A DNA stretch of 64,000 nucleotides from JAPPLB01 sp965208945 (GTDB lineage Bacteria > Acidobacteriota > Terriglobia > Bryobacterales > UBA6623). The number at the start of each line of letters is the position of its first letter. Position 1 is the first letter of the stretch. The position numbers and the translations under genes are program-made. The notes beneath the pieces are model-generated. The model was not told the origin of the DNA, searched no databases, and saw only the letters and a program-made list of their open reading frames with translations. Below are positions 24,948 to 33,680 of this stretch, in pieces. The stretch spans positions 4,030,001-4,094,000 of the forward strand of contig OZ242366.1 of the NCBI GenBank assembly GCA_965208945.1. The letters run 5' to 3'.

Positions 24948-26285
24948 CTAAGCCCGCTTCAACAACCGAAAGACGGGTGTAATGTTGGAAACGAGGTCAT
25001 CGTAGCCGCTCTTCAGCGCTCCTTCGCGGAAGCGCCAGACTATCAAGGCAATGAGGATGAATGCGCCGGCCCATTCCACGAACTGAATGGCTGCCGATTC
25101 GGAAGCGGTCAGGTTGACCGGGAGTGTCAGCCCCAGGGCTATGACCAGGGCGTCGATCGCGATGCCGAGAACGGTCGTCACGGAGATGACGCCTGCCACG
25201 TATATGGACGCGAAGCGGGCTCCGAACTGGCTCACGATGATCGCAATCGTACCGCTGTTGGTGGCCGGCCCGGTCATCAGAAATATCAGCGCGGCCCCGG
25301 GACTGAGTCCTTTGGCGACCAGTGCGGCAGCGATGGGCGTGCTCGCCGACGCGCAGATGTAAAGCGGGATTCCGACGATCACCATGACCGGATAGGAAAT
25401 CCAGCGGGCGTATCCGCTCGACATCAAGTTGTCGGGAATCGCCAGGAGAAGCAATCCGCCGAGCGCAACGCCTACCAGCAACGCAAACAGAATGTCGTCC
25501 GCCACTTCGACAAAGCCGTAGCGGAAGACATGCTTGATAACCTTGCCGAGGCTCACATCATCGGTTTCGGCGCCTTTATCTTCGGCTTGAGAGTAGGAGG
25601 CCTTGTCTTCGGCCGGTTGGCGATAGAAATCTGGCTTGAACCATGAAGTGACCTTGAGGCCGCCTACTTTTTGGACCATCCTCCGGGTGACTGTGCTCAG
25701 CCAGCCGAGCAATATGGCCCTCAGTTGAGATGGACTCACATAACAGTCTTCAGAGGCGGTCATCAGCGGCGTGTGCGCCCCATGATCGTGCTCGCAACTG
25801 CCCTGATCATGTCCGCAATCATCGTCTGCATGGGCGTGGTGTCCGTCCGCCTTCGGTTCGTGGCTGTCGTCTCTGATCAGGCTGATGCAGAAGATGCCGG
25901 TGACTACGGCCGTGATGAAGCTGACGACCGGTCTGACGACGGCGGCCACGAATCCGAAGAACGCATGTGTGACCAGTATCGAATCCGCGCCTGTCTCTGG
26001 CGCGGTGATGAGGAACGACACGCAGGACGAGCGGGACGCCCCTTTCCTCCGCATTTCGGCCACTACGGGCACGACGGAGCAACTGCACAGCGGCACGGGC
26101 ACGCCGACCGCCGCACTCGTGCAAACCGACTTCAGGCTGTCATTGCTCAGCCACCTCAGGATTGCAGCTCGCGAGATCAGTACATGGATGAGGCCCGCCA
26201 GGAAAAGCCCCAGCAGCATCATCGGCGACAGAACCAGAAACGATGCCCAGAGAAAGTCGAATAGCCGAAGCGTTGCGTCTAACAT
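24948..26285 (-). CDS. SO_0444-type Cu/Zn efflux permease (DUF318/ArsP superfamily)
   Basis: A 445-residue polytopic permease. The N-terminal half has a conserved VPLCSCSVVPVVAEMRRKGAS segment (CxC between helices) and ends with SFLITAPETGADSI. A His/Cys/Asp-rich hydrophilic loop (HHAHADDDCGHDQGSCEHDH) separates it from the C-terminal half, which has GIPLYICASASTPIAAALVAKGLSPGAAL and FLMTGPATNSGT. This two-half architecture with a His-rich linker is that of the SO_0444 family, proposed Cu/Zn exporters. It converges with the ZnuD-like receptor gene. Zinc or copper export from the cytosol is family-based inference. Confidence 0.9.
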   Translation of the reverse strand: MLDATLRLFDFLWASFLVLSPMMLLGLFLAGLIHVLISRAAILRWLSNDSLKSVCTSAAVGVPVPLCSCSVVPVVAEMRRKGASRSSCVSFLITAPETGADSILVTHAFFGFVAAVVRPVVSFITAVVTGIFCISLIRDDSHEPKADGHHAHADDDCGHDQGSCEHDHGAHTPLMTASEDCYVSPSQLRAILLGWLSTVTRRMVQKVGGLKVTSWFKPDFYRQPAEDKASYSQAEDKGAETDDVSLGKVIKHVFRYGFVEVADDILFALLVGVALGGLLLLAIPDNLMSSGYARWISYPVMVIVGIPLYICASASTPIAAALVAKGLSPGAALIFLMTGPATNSGTIAIIVSQFGARFASIYVAGVISVTTVLGIAIDALVIALGLTLPVNLTASESAAIQFVEWAGAFILIALIVWRFREGALKSGYDDLVSNITPVFRLLKRA

Positions 26286-26672
26286 CTCCGATACGGCGTC
26301 ATTTCTCTATTCAGTCGCTTCAGAAAAAACTCAACTTGTCGATCGTTCCAAGAAGTAGTTGTCAGATTTGCGAGGTACCTTGAATTCGGAGGCTTTGGGA
26401 ACTTGATGACTTTCGGCAAGCTGGCGGGTAATTTACTCTCGGTGCGGGCATTGTAGCATTGCACACGGCGCCATTGAATTTTCCAGTGGCATCGCCGGTC
26501 TGGTCGAGTCAGGCAATGACTTGATAAAGGGCGATTCGTCCGAGATCATCGGCATTCCGGTAAAGCAAGCGATGGTTGGGGCGAGTGGGTCCACGAAGTC
26601 TGAGGATCCGGCGGCCGGCCGTGCCGTTACCCGCTTTGCGGCTTGAAGCGTCTTTGCGAGACACTGTCTTGC
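26286..26672. other. Intergenic stretch between divergent genes
   Basis: This 387-bp stretch separates the divergently transcribed permease and Gfo/Idh/MocA genes and should contain both promoters. No clear -35/-10 pair or operator symmetry was identified. Confidence 0.4.
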
Positions 26673-28007
26673 ATGACCTCCCGCCGCACTTTCACCAAGG
26701 CTGCTGCCCTCACCGCGCTCTCGTACCAGCGCATCCCGGGAGCCAACGACCGCGTCCGGCTCGGATTCATCGGGGTCGGCAACCGCGGCACGTCGCTCGT
26801 CCGCGCGACCAAGGAATACGCCGACCAGCAGATCGCCGCTGTCTGCGACATCCGCCGCGATTTCATGGAAAACGCCTCGCAGATCGCCGGAACGTCGCCG
26901 GAGCTTTTCAACGACTACCGTGACGTCATCGCCAAGCCCGACATCGACGCCGTCGTCATCGCTAGCCCCGATCACTGGCATGCGTTGATGTTGATCGACG
27001 CTTGCAACGCAGGCAAAGACGTTTACATCGAGAAGCCCCTTTCCCTGACGATCTACGAAGGACGGCGCATGGTCGAGACCGCGATGCGCACCAAGCGTGT
27101 CGTTCAAGTCGGCATCCAGCGCCGCTCGGCGCAATACTGCAGGGAAGCGGCGGAGTTTGTCCGCTCCGGCGGGATCGGACACGTCACCGTCGCTCGCGCG
27201 GCGCGCATCGCCAACGAGTACCCTCACGGGATCGGCAGCACCCCTGACGCCGATCCGCCGCCGGGCATCGATTGGGACCTGTACCTCGGCCCGGCTCCGG
27301 CAGCGCCATACAACGAGAACCGTTTCAGCTACAAATTCCGCTGGTTCCATGATTACTCCGGCGGACAGATCACCGACAATGGCGTCCACTACCTCGACTT
27401 GATCCAGTGGGGGCTCGGGCAGGACGCGCCGCTCTCCGTCACCGCCATCGGCGGCAAGTACGCCATCCAGGACAACCGCCAGACCGTTGACACGATGGAA
27501 GCTCTCTGGCTGTTCCCCGGCGCAACACTCCTTACGTTCTCGGATTTCAGTTGCAACGCCGCTCCCGTCACCGCCACGAAGCCCTTCCTTGCAGAATGGC
27601 GCGGCACCAAGGGGACGGTCTATGTCTACGGAGACGGCTGGGAAGCCATTCCCGAAAAGCAGGCCTCCATGCCCGCCCCCGGAGGCATCCCGCTCCCCGG
27701 ACATCGCGAACGGCGCCAGGAGTTTCGTGACTCCTACGAGCCCGCCATGGAAGCCAGGCAAGCCGAAGGCCGCGCCGACACCCGTTTCCACATCCGCAAC
27801 TTTCTTGACTGCATCAAGTCTCGCGAAACCCCCAACTGCGATATCGAGACGGCCCATCGTTCAACCACGACGGCCAATCTCGCCAATATCGCTCTCAAAA
27901 CTCGCCAACACCTGAACTGGGACCGCATGAACGAGCGTTTCACGAACAGCGACGACGCGAATCGATACCTGCACTACGAATACCGCGCACCCTGGAAACT
28001 CGGCTAG
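26673..28007 (+). CDS. Gfo/Idh/MocA-family oxidoreductase, Tat-exported
   Basis: A 444-residue NAD(P)-dependent dehydrogenase-fold protein. The N-terminus (MTSRRTFTKAAALTAL) is a twin-arginine signal, so the folded enzyme is probably exported. The dinucleotide-binding GFIGVGNRGTSLV is followed by VVIASPDHWHALM and the catalytic-lysine motif DVYIEKPLSLT. The C-terminal substrate domain includes FSYKFRWFHDYSGGQITDNGVHYLD. The ATG at 26673 is used because the Tat motif follows it; a TTG 10 codons upstream is also in frame. The substrate is probably a sugar or cyclitol. The TAG stop forms part of the CTAG at the left end of a family A element. Confidence 0.9.
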   Translation: MTSRRTFTKAAALTALSYQRIPGANDRVRLGFIGVGNRGTSLVRATKEYADQQIAAVCDIRRDFMENASQIAGTSPELFNDYRDVIAKPDIDAVVIASPDHWHALMLIDACNAGKDVYIEKPLSLTIYEGRRMVETAMRTKRVVQVGIQRRSAQYCREAAEFVRSGGIGHVTVARAARIANEYPHGIGSTPDADPPPGIDWDLYLGPAPAAPYNENRFSYKFRWFHDYSGGQITDNGVHYLDLIQWGLGQDAPLSVTAIGGKYAIQDNRQTVDTMEALWLFPGATLLTFSDFSCNAAPVTATKPFLAEWRGTKGTVYVYGDGWEAIPEKQASMPAPGGIPLPGHRERRQEFRDSYEPAMEARQAEGRADTRFHIRNFLDCIKSRETPNCDIETAHRSTTTANLANIALKTRQHLNWDRMNERFTNSDDANRYLHYEYRAPWKLG

Positions 28008-28150
28008 CCTGCATTTCTCTACACCCGACAGTCGTAGCACGCGATAAAAAGGCCGTGATTCGTGAAAACCATGGGCGGGGGCTTGGTTCGCTCCAGAAGA
28101 AATGTCTGTCGGCCGGTGAACCGGAAAGGCCGTGATTCGTGTTTCGAGAT
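28004..28150. repeat. Family A composite, left part only
   Basis: Begins with CTAG and CCTGCATTTCTC right at the stop codon of the Gfo/Idh/MocA gene. It then carries the composite core: GTGATTC-GTGAAAA heptamers (28055 onward), the GGGGGCTTGGTTCGCTCC segment and GGCCGGTGAACCGGAAAGGCC. It loses similarity before reaching a right end, so it is truncated or decayed. The rpmB gene ends about 65 bp further on. Confidence 0.75.
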
Positions 28151-28216
28151 GCGCGGCGATGAGCGGCGGCATGGGGCGCTGCATCGCCTCGAAAGGAGAG
28201 AAACCGGAACTCCCGT

Positions 28217-28453
28217 TCAGACCTTCTTGCCCTGCTTACGCATCTGTGCGACGACGCTCTCGATCCCCTTCTTGTTGATGATCTTGATCGCCTTGGCGCT
28301 GACGCGCATCCGCACCCAGCGCTTCTCGCTGGGGAGCCAGAAACGCTTGTACTGCAGGTTGGGCTCGAAGCGGCGCCGGGTCTTGTTGTTGGCGTGCGAG
28401 ACGTTATTGCCCGACATGGGCTTTTTCCCGGTGACGACACAGACTTTCGCCAT
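28217..28453 (-). CDS. rpmB: 50S ribosomal protein L28
   Basis: A 78-residue basic protein of the large ribosomal subunit. It starts MAKVCVVTGKKPMSGNNVSHANNKTRRRF, continues with QYKRFWLPSEKRWVRMRVSAKAIKII, and ends KQGKKV, matching L28. The start at 28453 is fixed by the MAK-type N-terminus; the frame remains open upstream without conserved sequence. The first CxxC of zinc-type L28 proteins is absent (only one cysteine near the N-terminus). Confidence 0.95.
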   Translation of the reverse strand: MAKVCVVTGKKPMSGNNVSHANNKTRRRFEPNLQYKRFWLPSEKRWVRMRVSAKAIKIINKKGIESVVAQMRKQGKKV

Positions 28454-28750
28454 GATGACTATTCCTACCGCTTCGGTTGTTCCGTGGCCGCCCATCTCGG
28501 ACGAGACGGGCCGAATTGACTTCATCATAGCACGGGGGAACCCGTCTGAATGGTAGAATGGCGTCGAACCACCGACATCGAGCTCTGTTTCCAGCGGGGC
28601 TATAAAATCGGTAGCCGCGCCAAGCGCCGATAGTGGCAACCCCTTTTGGTTCATCACTGCCGGGAGGCGCGAAGCGGACCCTGCCCGATTGTCACAGCGC
28701 CCAGGCGGCTCGAGCGGACTCTTTTTCCCCGGATTTCCAAGGAGGATTCA

Positions 28751-29218
28751 ATGGCTGACAAGAACGAACGCCGTGATTTCATTTCTGACGCAGTGAAGAT
28801 GGGAGGCGCCGCCGGCATGGCCGCTCTCGCGATGGCCGTGCCCGCCAGGGGCGATCAGCACAAGGTCCAAAAGACCAAGGCCGGCGTTCGCATCGGCAAC
28901 CTGGTTTTCACGTCCGGTCTGACCGGCCCGCGCAAGGGCGGCCCGAGCGACTTCGGCGGCAGTGTCGAAGAACAGACACGAACGATTCTGCAGAGGCACA
29001 AGGACGCCCTCGAAGCCGTCGGCAGCTCGCTCGACAACGTGCTCAAGGTGACCGTCTTCATGTCTGACATCAAGGTCGAGAAACCCGCCATGAACAAGGC
29101 TTACGCCGAGTTCTTCACCAACCACAGCCCATCGCGTTCCGCCGTCGGCGTCGAGTTCCCCGACTCCCGGACGAAGGTCGAGATCGAGATGATCGCCTAC
29201 GTGCCGGATATGGCCTGA
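28751..29218 (+). CDS. RidA-family protein with export signal
   Basis: A 155-residue protein. A Tat-like or Sec N-terminus (RRDFISDAVKMGGAAGMAALAMA) precedes a complete RidA/YjgF domain: LVFTSGLTGPRKGG, RTILQRHKDALEAVGSSLDNVLKVTVFMSDI and RSAVGVEFPDSRTKVEIEMIAYVP, which retains the substrate arginine and the glutamate near the C-terminus. Cytosolic RidA hydrolyses reactive enamines/imines; this exported form may have another role. A clear Shine-Dalgarno (AAGGAGG) precedes ATG 28751. A stem-loop follows the stop. Confidence 0.9.
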   Translation: MADKNERRDFISDAVKMGGAAGMAALAMAVPARGDQHKVQKTKAGVRIGNLVFTSGLTGPRKGGPSDFGGSVEEQTRTILQRHKDALEAVGSSLDNVLKVTVFMSDIKVEKPAMNKAYAEFFTNHSPSRSAVGVEFPDSRTKVEIEMIAYVPDMA

Positions 29219-29242
29219 GCGCTTGCTCCGAGTTCCATCGAA

Positions 29243-29267
29243 GGGGGCCGCGATCCGTCGCGCCCCC
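29243..29267 (+). terminator. Stem-loop after the RidA gene
   Basis: GGGGG-C-CGCGA (29243-29253) pairs with TCGCG-CCCCC (29258-29267) around a 4-base loop, with one bulged C. It begins 24 bases after the RidA stop and lies just before the next gene. There is no U tract, as is common in high-GC genomes. Confidence 0.5.
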
Positions 29268-29287
29268 GGCGATCTCCCCTGCCATTC

Positions 29288-30748
29288 ATGAGCCGATATG
29301 CACTCGCCTTGGCGGCATGCGCCCTGATCGCTCTCGGCTGTTCTCCGCCAGGGCTGGAGAGCGACACCAATGGTGCTCCAACCGTCGCCGATACCGCAAC
29401 AAAGGCCCGCACGCCCGAGGGCCTCTACATTTCATGGAAAGAACACCTCATCGACGATCAGCAGGTCAGCGGAGGCGTCGTTCTGCGTGGCGGCGACGGC
29501 CTCAAGATGGCGGACCTCGATCAAGACGGGCATCTCGACATCGTTTCTGTCCATGAGGACAACCACCACATCCGCCTCGCTTTCGGATCGAAGGACTCCG
29601 ATGATTGGGAGTTGGCCACTCTGGCCGAGGGTGTGGCCGAGGCCGGGGGGGCCGAGGATGTCTCCATCGCCGATGCCAATGGAGACGGGTATCTCGACGT
29701 AATTGCGGCGTGCGAGCTTGCCCACTTGATCTACTTCCAGAATCCGGGCGATCAGGAGACCATTCGTTCCGGCAAGTGGCCCCGTGTCATCCCAGGCGTT
29801 GCGAACAACCGCGGCTCGTATATCCGCGTCTTCTTCGTCGACATCGACGGCGACGGCCGGCCTGAAGTCACCGCGGCGAACAAGGGCGAGCAAAGCCCCG
29901 CGGTCGGCGGCCTTGCAGGCGAGGGATTCCCGCTCAAGGAAATCTCCTGGTTTGAATTGCCCGAAGACCCGCTCGACGGCAAGGCCTGGAAAGAGCACGT
30001 CTTGAAACGGGTGAGAGTCCCCATCAACTCCGAACCGGTCGACATGGACGGCGACGGAGACTGGGACCTGCTCGGCGGCAGCCGCGCCGAGGCGCGGACC
30101 TTCTGGTTCGAGAACCTCGGAGGGAAGCCGGCGGCGTTCCGCGAGCACAGAATGGACGTGACCGGCCGCCACATGCCTCAACAGCCCGGCGGCAAGCGCC
30201 TGACCGGAATGAATGTCGTTTTCCACGACCTCAACCAAGACGGGCGGCTTGACGTCATCATGCAGGAAACGCCCACGCTGGTTGTCTGGCTCGAACAGCC
30301 CGACGACTTCTCGAAGCCTTGGACCATCCACGAGATCGGTGACATCGGCCCCGATTCATCGACCGGTCTTGCACTCGCAGACATCAACGGCGATGGCCGC
30401 CTTGACGTGATGACCGGTGGATACAGCCAGAGTCCGCGGGATCACGACGGTGACGAGATCGACGCTTCGAGCCGCACGGGCCGTCTTGCCTGGTTCGAGC
30501 AGCCCGAGGAGGTCACGCAGCCGTGGTCCCGGCACGATATTTCACGCCGTAAACGGGGCATGTACGATGCCTTCATCGCCAACGACATGGACGACGATGG
30601 AGATGTCGATTTCGTCACGACACGCGGCAACAGCGGCAACTTCGACGGCGTTTTGTGGATCGAGCAGGTGCGGACCGATGAACCCGTGAAGTCGTTTCAA
30701 CCCGCACGCGAGAAAGAAAGCGCGCATTTGCCTCTGCCGCCCGGTTAG
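29288..30748 (+). CDS. FG-GAP/VCBS-repeat lipoprotein
   Basis: A 486-residue surface lipoprotein. The signal ends with the lipobox LIALGC. The rest is a set of seven FG-GAP/VCBS units, each with a calcium-binding-like D-x-D-x-D-G loop: ADLDQDGHLDI, ADANGDGYLDV, VDIDGDGRPEV, VDMDGDGDWDL, HDLNQDGRLDV, ADINGDGRLDV and NDMDDDGDVDF. This predicts a seven-bladed beta-propeller anchored in a membrane. The ligand or partner is not known. The TAG stop is in the left target site (TTAG) of a composite family A element. Confidence 0.9.
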   Translation: MSRYALALAACALIALGCSPPGLESDTNGAPTVADTATKARTPEGLYISWKEHLIDDQQVSGGVVLRGGDGLKMADLDQDGHLDIVSVHEDNHHIRLAFGSKDSDDWELATLAEGVAEAGGAEDVSIADANGDGYLDVIAACELAHLIYFQNPGDQETIRSGKWPRVIPGVANNRGSYIRVFFVDIDGDGRPEVTAANKGEQSPAVGGLAGEGFPLKEISWFELPEDPLDGKAWKEHVLKRVRVPINSEPVDMDGDGDWDLLGGSRAEARTFWFENLGGKPAAFREHRMDVTGRHMPQQPGGKRLTGMNVVFHDLNQDGRLDVIMQETPTLVVWLEQPDDFSKPWTIHEIGDIGPDSSTGLALADINGDGRLDVMTGGYSQSPRDHDGDEIDASSRTGRLAWFEQPEEVTQPWSRHDISRRKRGMYDAFIANDMDDDGDVDFVTTRGNSGNFDGVLWIEQVRTDEPVKSFQPAREKESAHLPLPPG

Positions 30749-30990
30749 CCTGCATTTCTCACCACCCGACGGTCGAAGCACGCGAAAAAAGGCCGTGATT
30801 CGTGTTTCGTGTCTCGTGTTTCGTGAAAACCTTAGGCAGGGGGCTTGGTTTGCTCCAGAAGAAATGTCTGACGGCCGGTGAACCGTAAAATAACCCCTGT
30901 GCGCGCCTTTTTCCTCCGCCCGGCTTGCGTCTAGTCCTGACGGCCCTCTCACGCACTTCGCCTCGCCACGTGGTGAGAAATGCAGGCTAC
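30745..30990. repeat. Family A composite element between two convergent stop codons
   Basis: The left end follows TTAG (30745-30748), which contains the stop of the FG-GAP gene. The right end precedes CTAC (30987-30990), whose CTA is the minus-strand TAG stop of the BamE-like gene. The core contains a five-unit heptamer array (30795-30829) and then the long-form T-rich segment. Confidence 0.88.
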
Positions 30991-31688
30991 TCCGCGGGCA
31001 GCGGGTCGACCCGCTCGACGACCCCGTCCAGGTACGTCACCCGCACCGGGGCAATGCCGGCTTCGGCGCCGAGCTTGTAGTCGACGATGCGCTGTGTCGA
31101 GTGTCGGGACGACTGGATGATGTTGCCCGCTCCCAGGGAGAAGACGACCTGGTGTTCACTCATCCCCGGCTCGACCGAGTTGGTCTCGATCTTTCGCCAG
31201 TCTTCGTCCGACCAATGGGTCCACAACTCCCTCGGGTCCTTGAGGAGAAACAGCTCGTCCACAAAGAAATGGCCGCCTGAGGCGATGGGCAGGGTGCAGC
31301 TCACCCCCCCTTTTTCGAAGGTCAACCGCACTTCTCGACCTGCCTGCCGGATCCTGGTGGGAATGATCTTCTCCAACGGTCCGAGCACCTCGTTGCCCGG
31401 TTGGTAAGCCCAGCGAAAGCCCTCTTTCACCCAGAGAGGCTTTCCGATGAGCTTCCGAGCCGACTGTACGCTCGTGACATAAGACTTCGGCGGGTAGACG
31501 TACGCGTCGGGATGAATCTTACGGAGCGGTCCCTGCTTGCGCTCCAGGTGCGGACGGGTTGCACGCTCGTAGAAGGTCACGCCGAGATATGCTACGGCGA
31601 CGGCCAGTCCGACGCGCAGCGCGATGCGGGTCGGACCGACCCATCGGCCGGGCCGCGGCTCTCTGTCGCTGTCGAGGAGCTTGCTCAC
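30987..31688 (-). CDS. Single-pass membrane protein with BamE/SmpA-like domain
   Basis: A 233-residue protein. One membrane helix near the N-terminus (RIALRVGLAVAVAYLGVTFYE) precedes a soluble region. The C-terminal segment, EPGMSEHQVVFSLGAGN then IVDYKLGAEAGIAPVRVTYLDGVVERV, has the G-M-x-x-x-Q-V...LG and strand pattern of the BamE/SmpA/OmlA fold. The start is set at GTG 31688, 34 bases after the ubiE stop; the longer frame overlaps ubiE. It is the last gene of an aroB-ubiE run. A role in envelope assembly is only suggested by the fold resemblance. Confidence 0.6.
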   Translation of the reverse strand: MSKLLDSDREPRPGRWVGPTRIALRVGLAVAVAYLGVTFYERATRPHLERKQGPLRKIHPDAYVYPPKSYVTSVQSARKLIGKPLWVKEGFRWAYQPGNEVLGPLEKIIPTRIRQAGREVRLTFEKGGVSCTLPIASGGHFFVDELFLLKDPRELWTHWSDEDWRKIETNSVEPGMSEHQVVFSLGAGNIIQSSRHSTQRIVDYKLGAEAGIAPVRVTYLDGVVERVDPLPAE

Positions 31689-31722
31689 CGAGTTCGCATC
31701 GCGTTCCTCTCGCCGCGGGTGC

Positions 31723-32484
31723 TCATTTGTAACACAGATGAAGGACGGAAATGCCTCCCGTAAGCGATACCACTTCGGTGCGCTGAAACCCTGCCTTGCG
31801 GGCCGCCTCGGAAAGCTCCTCCGGAGTGAGGAATTTCTCGACCGAGTCCTGGAGATAGGAATAGGCGCCCCCCGATCCCGAGAGGGCATTGCCGATCTTC
31901 GGCAGGACGTGCCGAAAATAGAATCCGAACAGGGGCTCCAGCAGCGGCGCGGTGGGTCTGGAAAACTCGAGGATCGCGAGACATCCGCCCGGGGCGAGCA
32001 GGCGATGGCATTCGCGCAGGCCGGCGTCGTAATCGGCGAGATTGCGGAACCCCCAGGCGGTCGTGATCAGGTCGAATGACTCGCCCGCGGAGGGGACGCT
32101 GAGAGCATCGGCTTCGAGGAGCCGAATCGGCCTCGACACGCGGCGTAGTTTGCGGCCTGCTTCAAGCAGCATCGGCCGTGAGAAGTCGGCCCCAATCACC
32201 GGGACGGCGCGGTCGCCGCAGAGCCCCCTGCGCTCGCGGTCGAGAGCCATCATGAGGTCGCCTGTCCCGCAACACAGATCAAGCACTCGGGCATCGGCTC
32301 TTTCGAGATAGGGCCTCACCTTGCGAACGAGCGTGCGCCGCCAGTACTGATCGATCCGCAGAGAAAGGAGGCGATTCAGGAAGTCATAGCGCGGCGCGAC
32401 GCGCCCGAACATTTCGCGGACCCGCCGCGAAACGGCAACCTGGTTCGCGGGATCGACACCGGCTGGCGCCGCTCCACGTGTCAT
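31723..32484 (-). CDS. ubiE: Demethylmenaquinone/polyprenyl-benzoquinol C-methyltransferase
   Basis: A 253-residue SAM-dependent methyltransferase of the UbiE/MenG (UbiE/COQ5) family, which adds the ring methyl group in menaquinone or ubiquinone biosynthesis. Landmarks are the signature FGRVAPRYDFLNRLLSLRIDQYWRR, the SAM motif VLDLCCGTGDL, the post-motif FDLITTAWGFRNLADY and PGGCLAILEFSRP. The C-terminal PEELSEAARKAGF is also typical. The start overlaps the 3' end of aroB by 4 bases, so the pair is translationally coupled. In this group menaquinone is the more likely product (menG). Confidence 0.95.
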   Translation of the reverse strand: MTRGAAPAGVDPANQVAVSRRVREMFGRVAPRYDFLNRLLSLRIDQYWRRTLVRKVRPYLERADARVLDLCCGTGDLMMALDRERRGLCGDRAVPVIGADFSRPMLLEAGRKLRRVSRPIRLLEADALSVPSAGESFDLITTAWGFRNLADYDAGLRECHRLLAPGGCLAILEFSRPTAPLLEPLFGFYFRHVLPKIGNALSGSGGAYSYLQDSVEKFLTPEELSEAARKAGFQRTEVVSLTGGISVLHLCYK

Positions 32485-33605
32485 GGGGAGGCAACCGGCT
32501 GAGGAGAGGGCGTGGATACGAATGCCGCCGAAAGCGCCTTGCGGGCGGCCTCAGTGACCAGATTCCTGTTCGGGTCCCGAACCACTTCGACCTTGCCGAT
32601 CGCGGTCGGCAAAACGAAATGGACCCTGCCGCCGATCGTTTTCTTGTCACCTCCGATGCGCGCCACCAGGTTGTGGGCCGAGACTCCATCCAGCGCCGGG
32701 ATCGGGCCGTATGCCGACACGGTGCGCTCCAGCGATTCACACTCTTCGCAGGAAAGCATGTCCAGCGATTCGGCCAGAAAGGCAGCGGCGATCATCCCGT
32801 ACCCGACCGCCTCTCCGTGGAGCAGCCGGCGATAGCCTGTTTGGGCCTCGAGCGCATGGCCGAGGGTATGCCCGAAATTCAGAATGCGCCGCAGGCCGCC
32901 CTCCTTCTCGTCCCTGCGAACGACTTCGGCTTTGATCGCGACGGACTCGGCGATGATCTTCTCGAGCAGTACCGGGTCTCGGGCCAGGATGCGCTCGCTG
33001 GCGTTCGTCATGAGATCGAAGAGCGAGCGGCTCCTGATGATGCCGTGCTTGACCACTTCGAACATGCCGGCCCGATATTCCCGATCGGGCAGTGTGGACA
33101 GCGTCAGAGGGTCCATCAAAACGAGCCGTGGTTGATGGAACGCGCCGACCAAGTTCTTGCCCTCGGTGAGATTTACGCCCGTCTTGCCGCCCACGGCGGC
33201 ATCGACCTGCGCCAACAGAGTTGTGGGTACCTGAATCAGATCAACTCCTCGCATATAGACTGCCGCGACGAATCCTCCCACGTCGCCGGCGATGCCTCCG
33301 CCGAAAGCCAGCACGCACGCCGAGCGATCGGCCCCGGCGGCGAACATCCTGTCGCAGAGTCGTTCGACTTCATCCAGGCGCTTCCTGCCTTCGCCGCCCG
33401 GGTAGCTCAAATGCGTGGAGTTCAGGTCGCCCAAGCCCTTCAGCAGACGAGCGTGCTGATGCCGCCAAGCTCCCTCGTCGGCGATGATGAAGAGCCGCCG
33501 GTCACTCACGATGGGCCGGATGTATTCAGCCGCCCGCTCCAGCCCGCCGCTGTCGATCACGACATCGTAGCTACTGTCCGTTGTCTCAACGGGGACGCGT
33601 TGCAT
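32481..33605 (-). CDS. aroB: 3-dehydroquinate synthase
   Basis: AroB converts DAHP to 3-dehydroquinate with NAD+ and a divalent metal, the second shikimate-pathway step. The 374 residues include SYPGGEGRKRL, the NAD-binding glycine-rich FGGGIAGDVGGFVAA, PTTLLAQVDAAVGGKTGVN, the metal-ligand regions EVVKHGII and NFGHTLGHALE, and RRLLHGEAVGYGM. The C-terminal tail beyond KVEVV is longer than in some homologues. It is the first gene of the coupled aroB-ubiE-BamE-like run. Confidence 0.96.
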   Translation of the reverse strand: MQRVPVETTDSSYDVVIDSGGLERAAEYIRPIVSDRRLFIIADEGAWRHQHARLLKGLGDLNSTHLSYPGGEGRKRLDEVERLCDRMFAAGADRSACVLAFGGGIAGDVGGFVAAVYMRGVDLIQVPTTLLAQVDAAVGGKTGVNLTEGKNLVGAFHQPRLVLMDPLTLSTLPDREYRAGMFEVVKHGIIRSRSLFDLMTNASERILARDPVLLEKIIAESVAIKAEVVRRDEKEGGLRRILNFGHTLGHALEAQTGYRRLLHGEAVGYGMIAAAFLAESLDMLSCEECESLERTVSAYGPIPALDGVSAHNLVARIGGDKKTIGGRVHFVLPTAIGKVEVVRDPNRNLVTEAARKALSAAFVSTPSPQPVASP

Positions 33606-33680
33606 GGTCTTTTTGTACCACGCGACCTCAGCGTGCGAACCCCGTGCGTTGCAGCAGGGGCGGGGTCCGGGACGTGCCGG

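Noticed and set aside
26433..27857. A 474-codon open frame on the minus strand
   Set aside because: It is antisense to the Gfo/Idh/MocA gene, whose motifs are unambiguous; the frame has no domain-like sequence.
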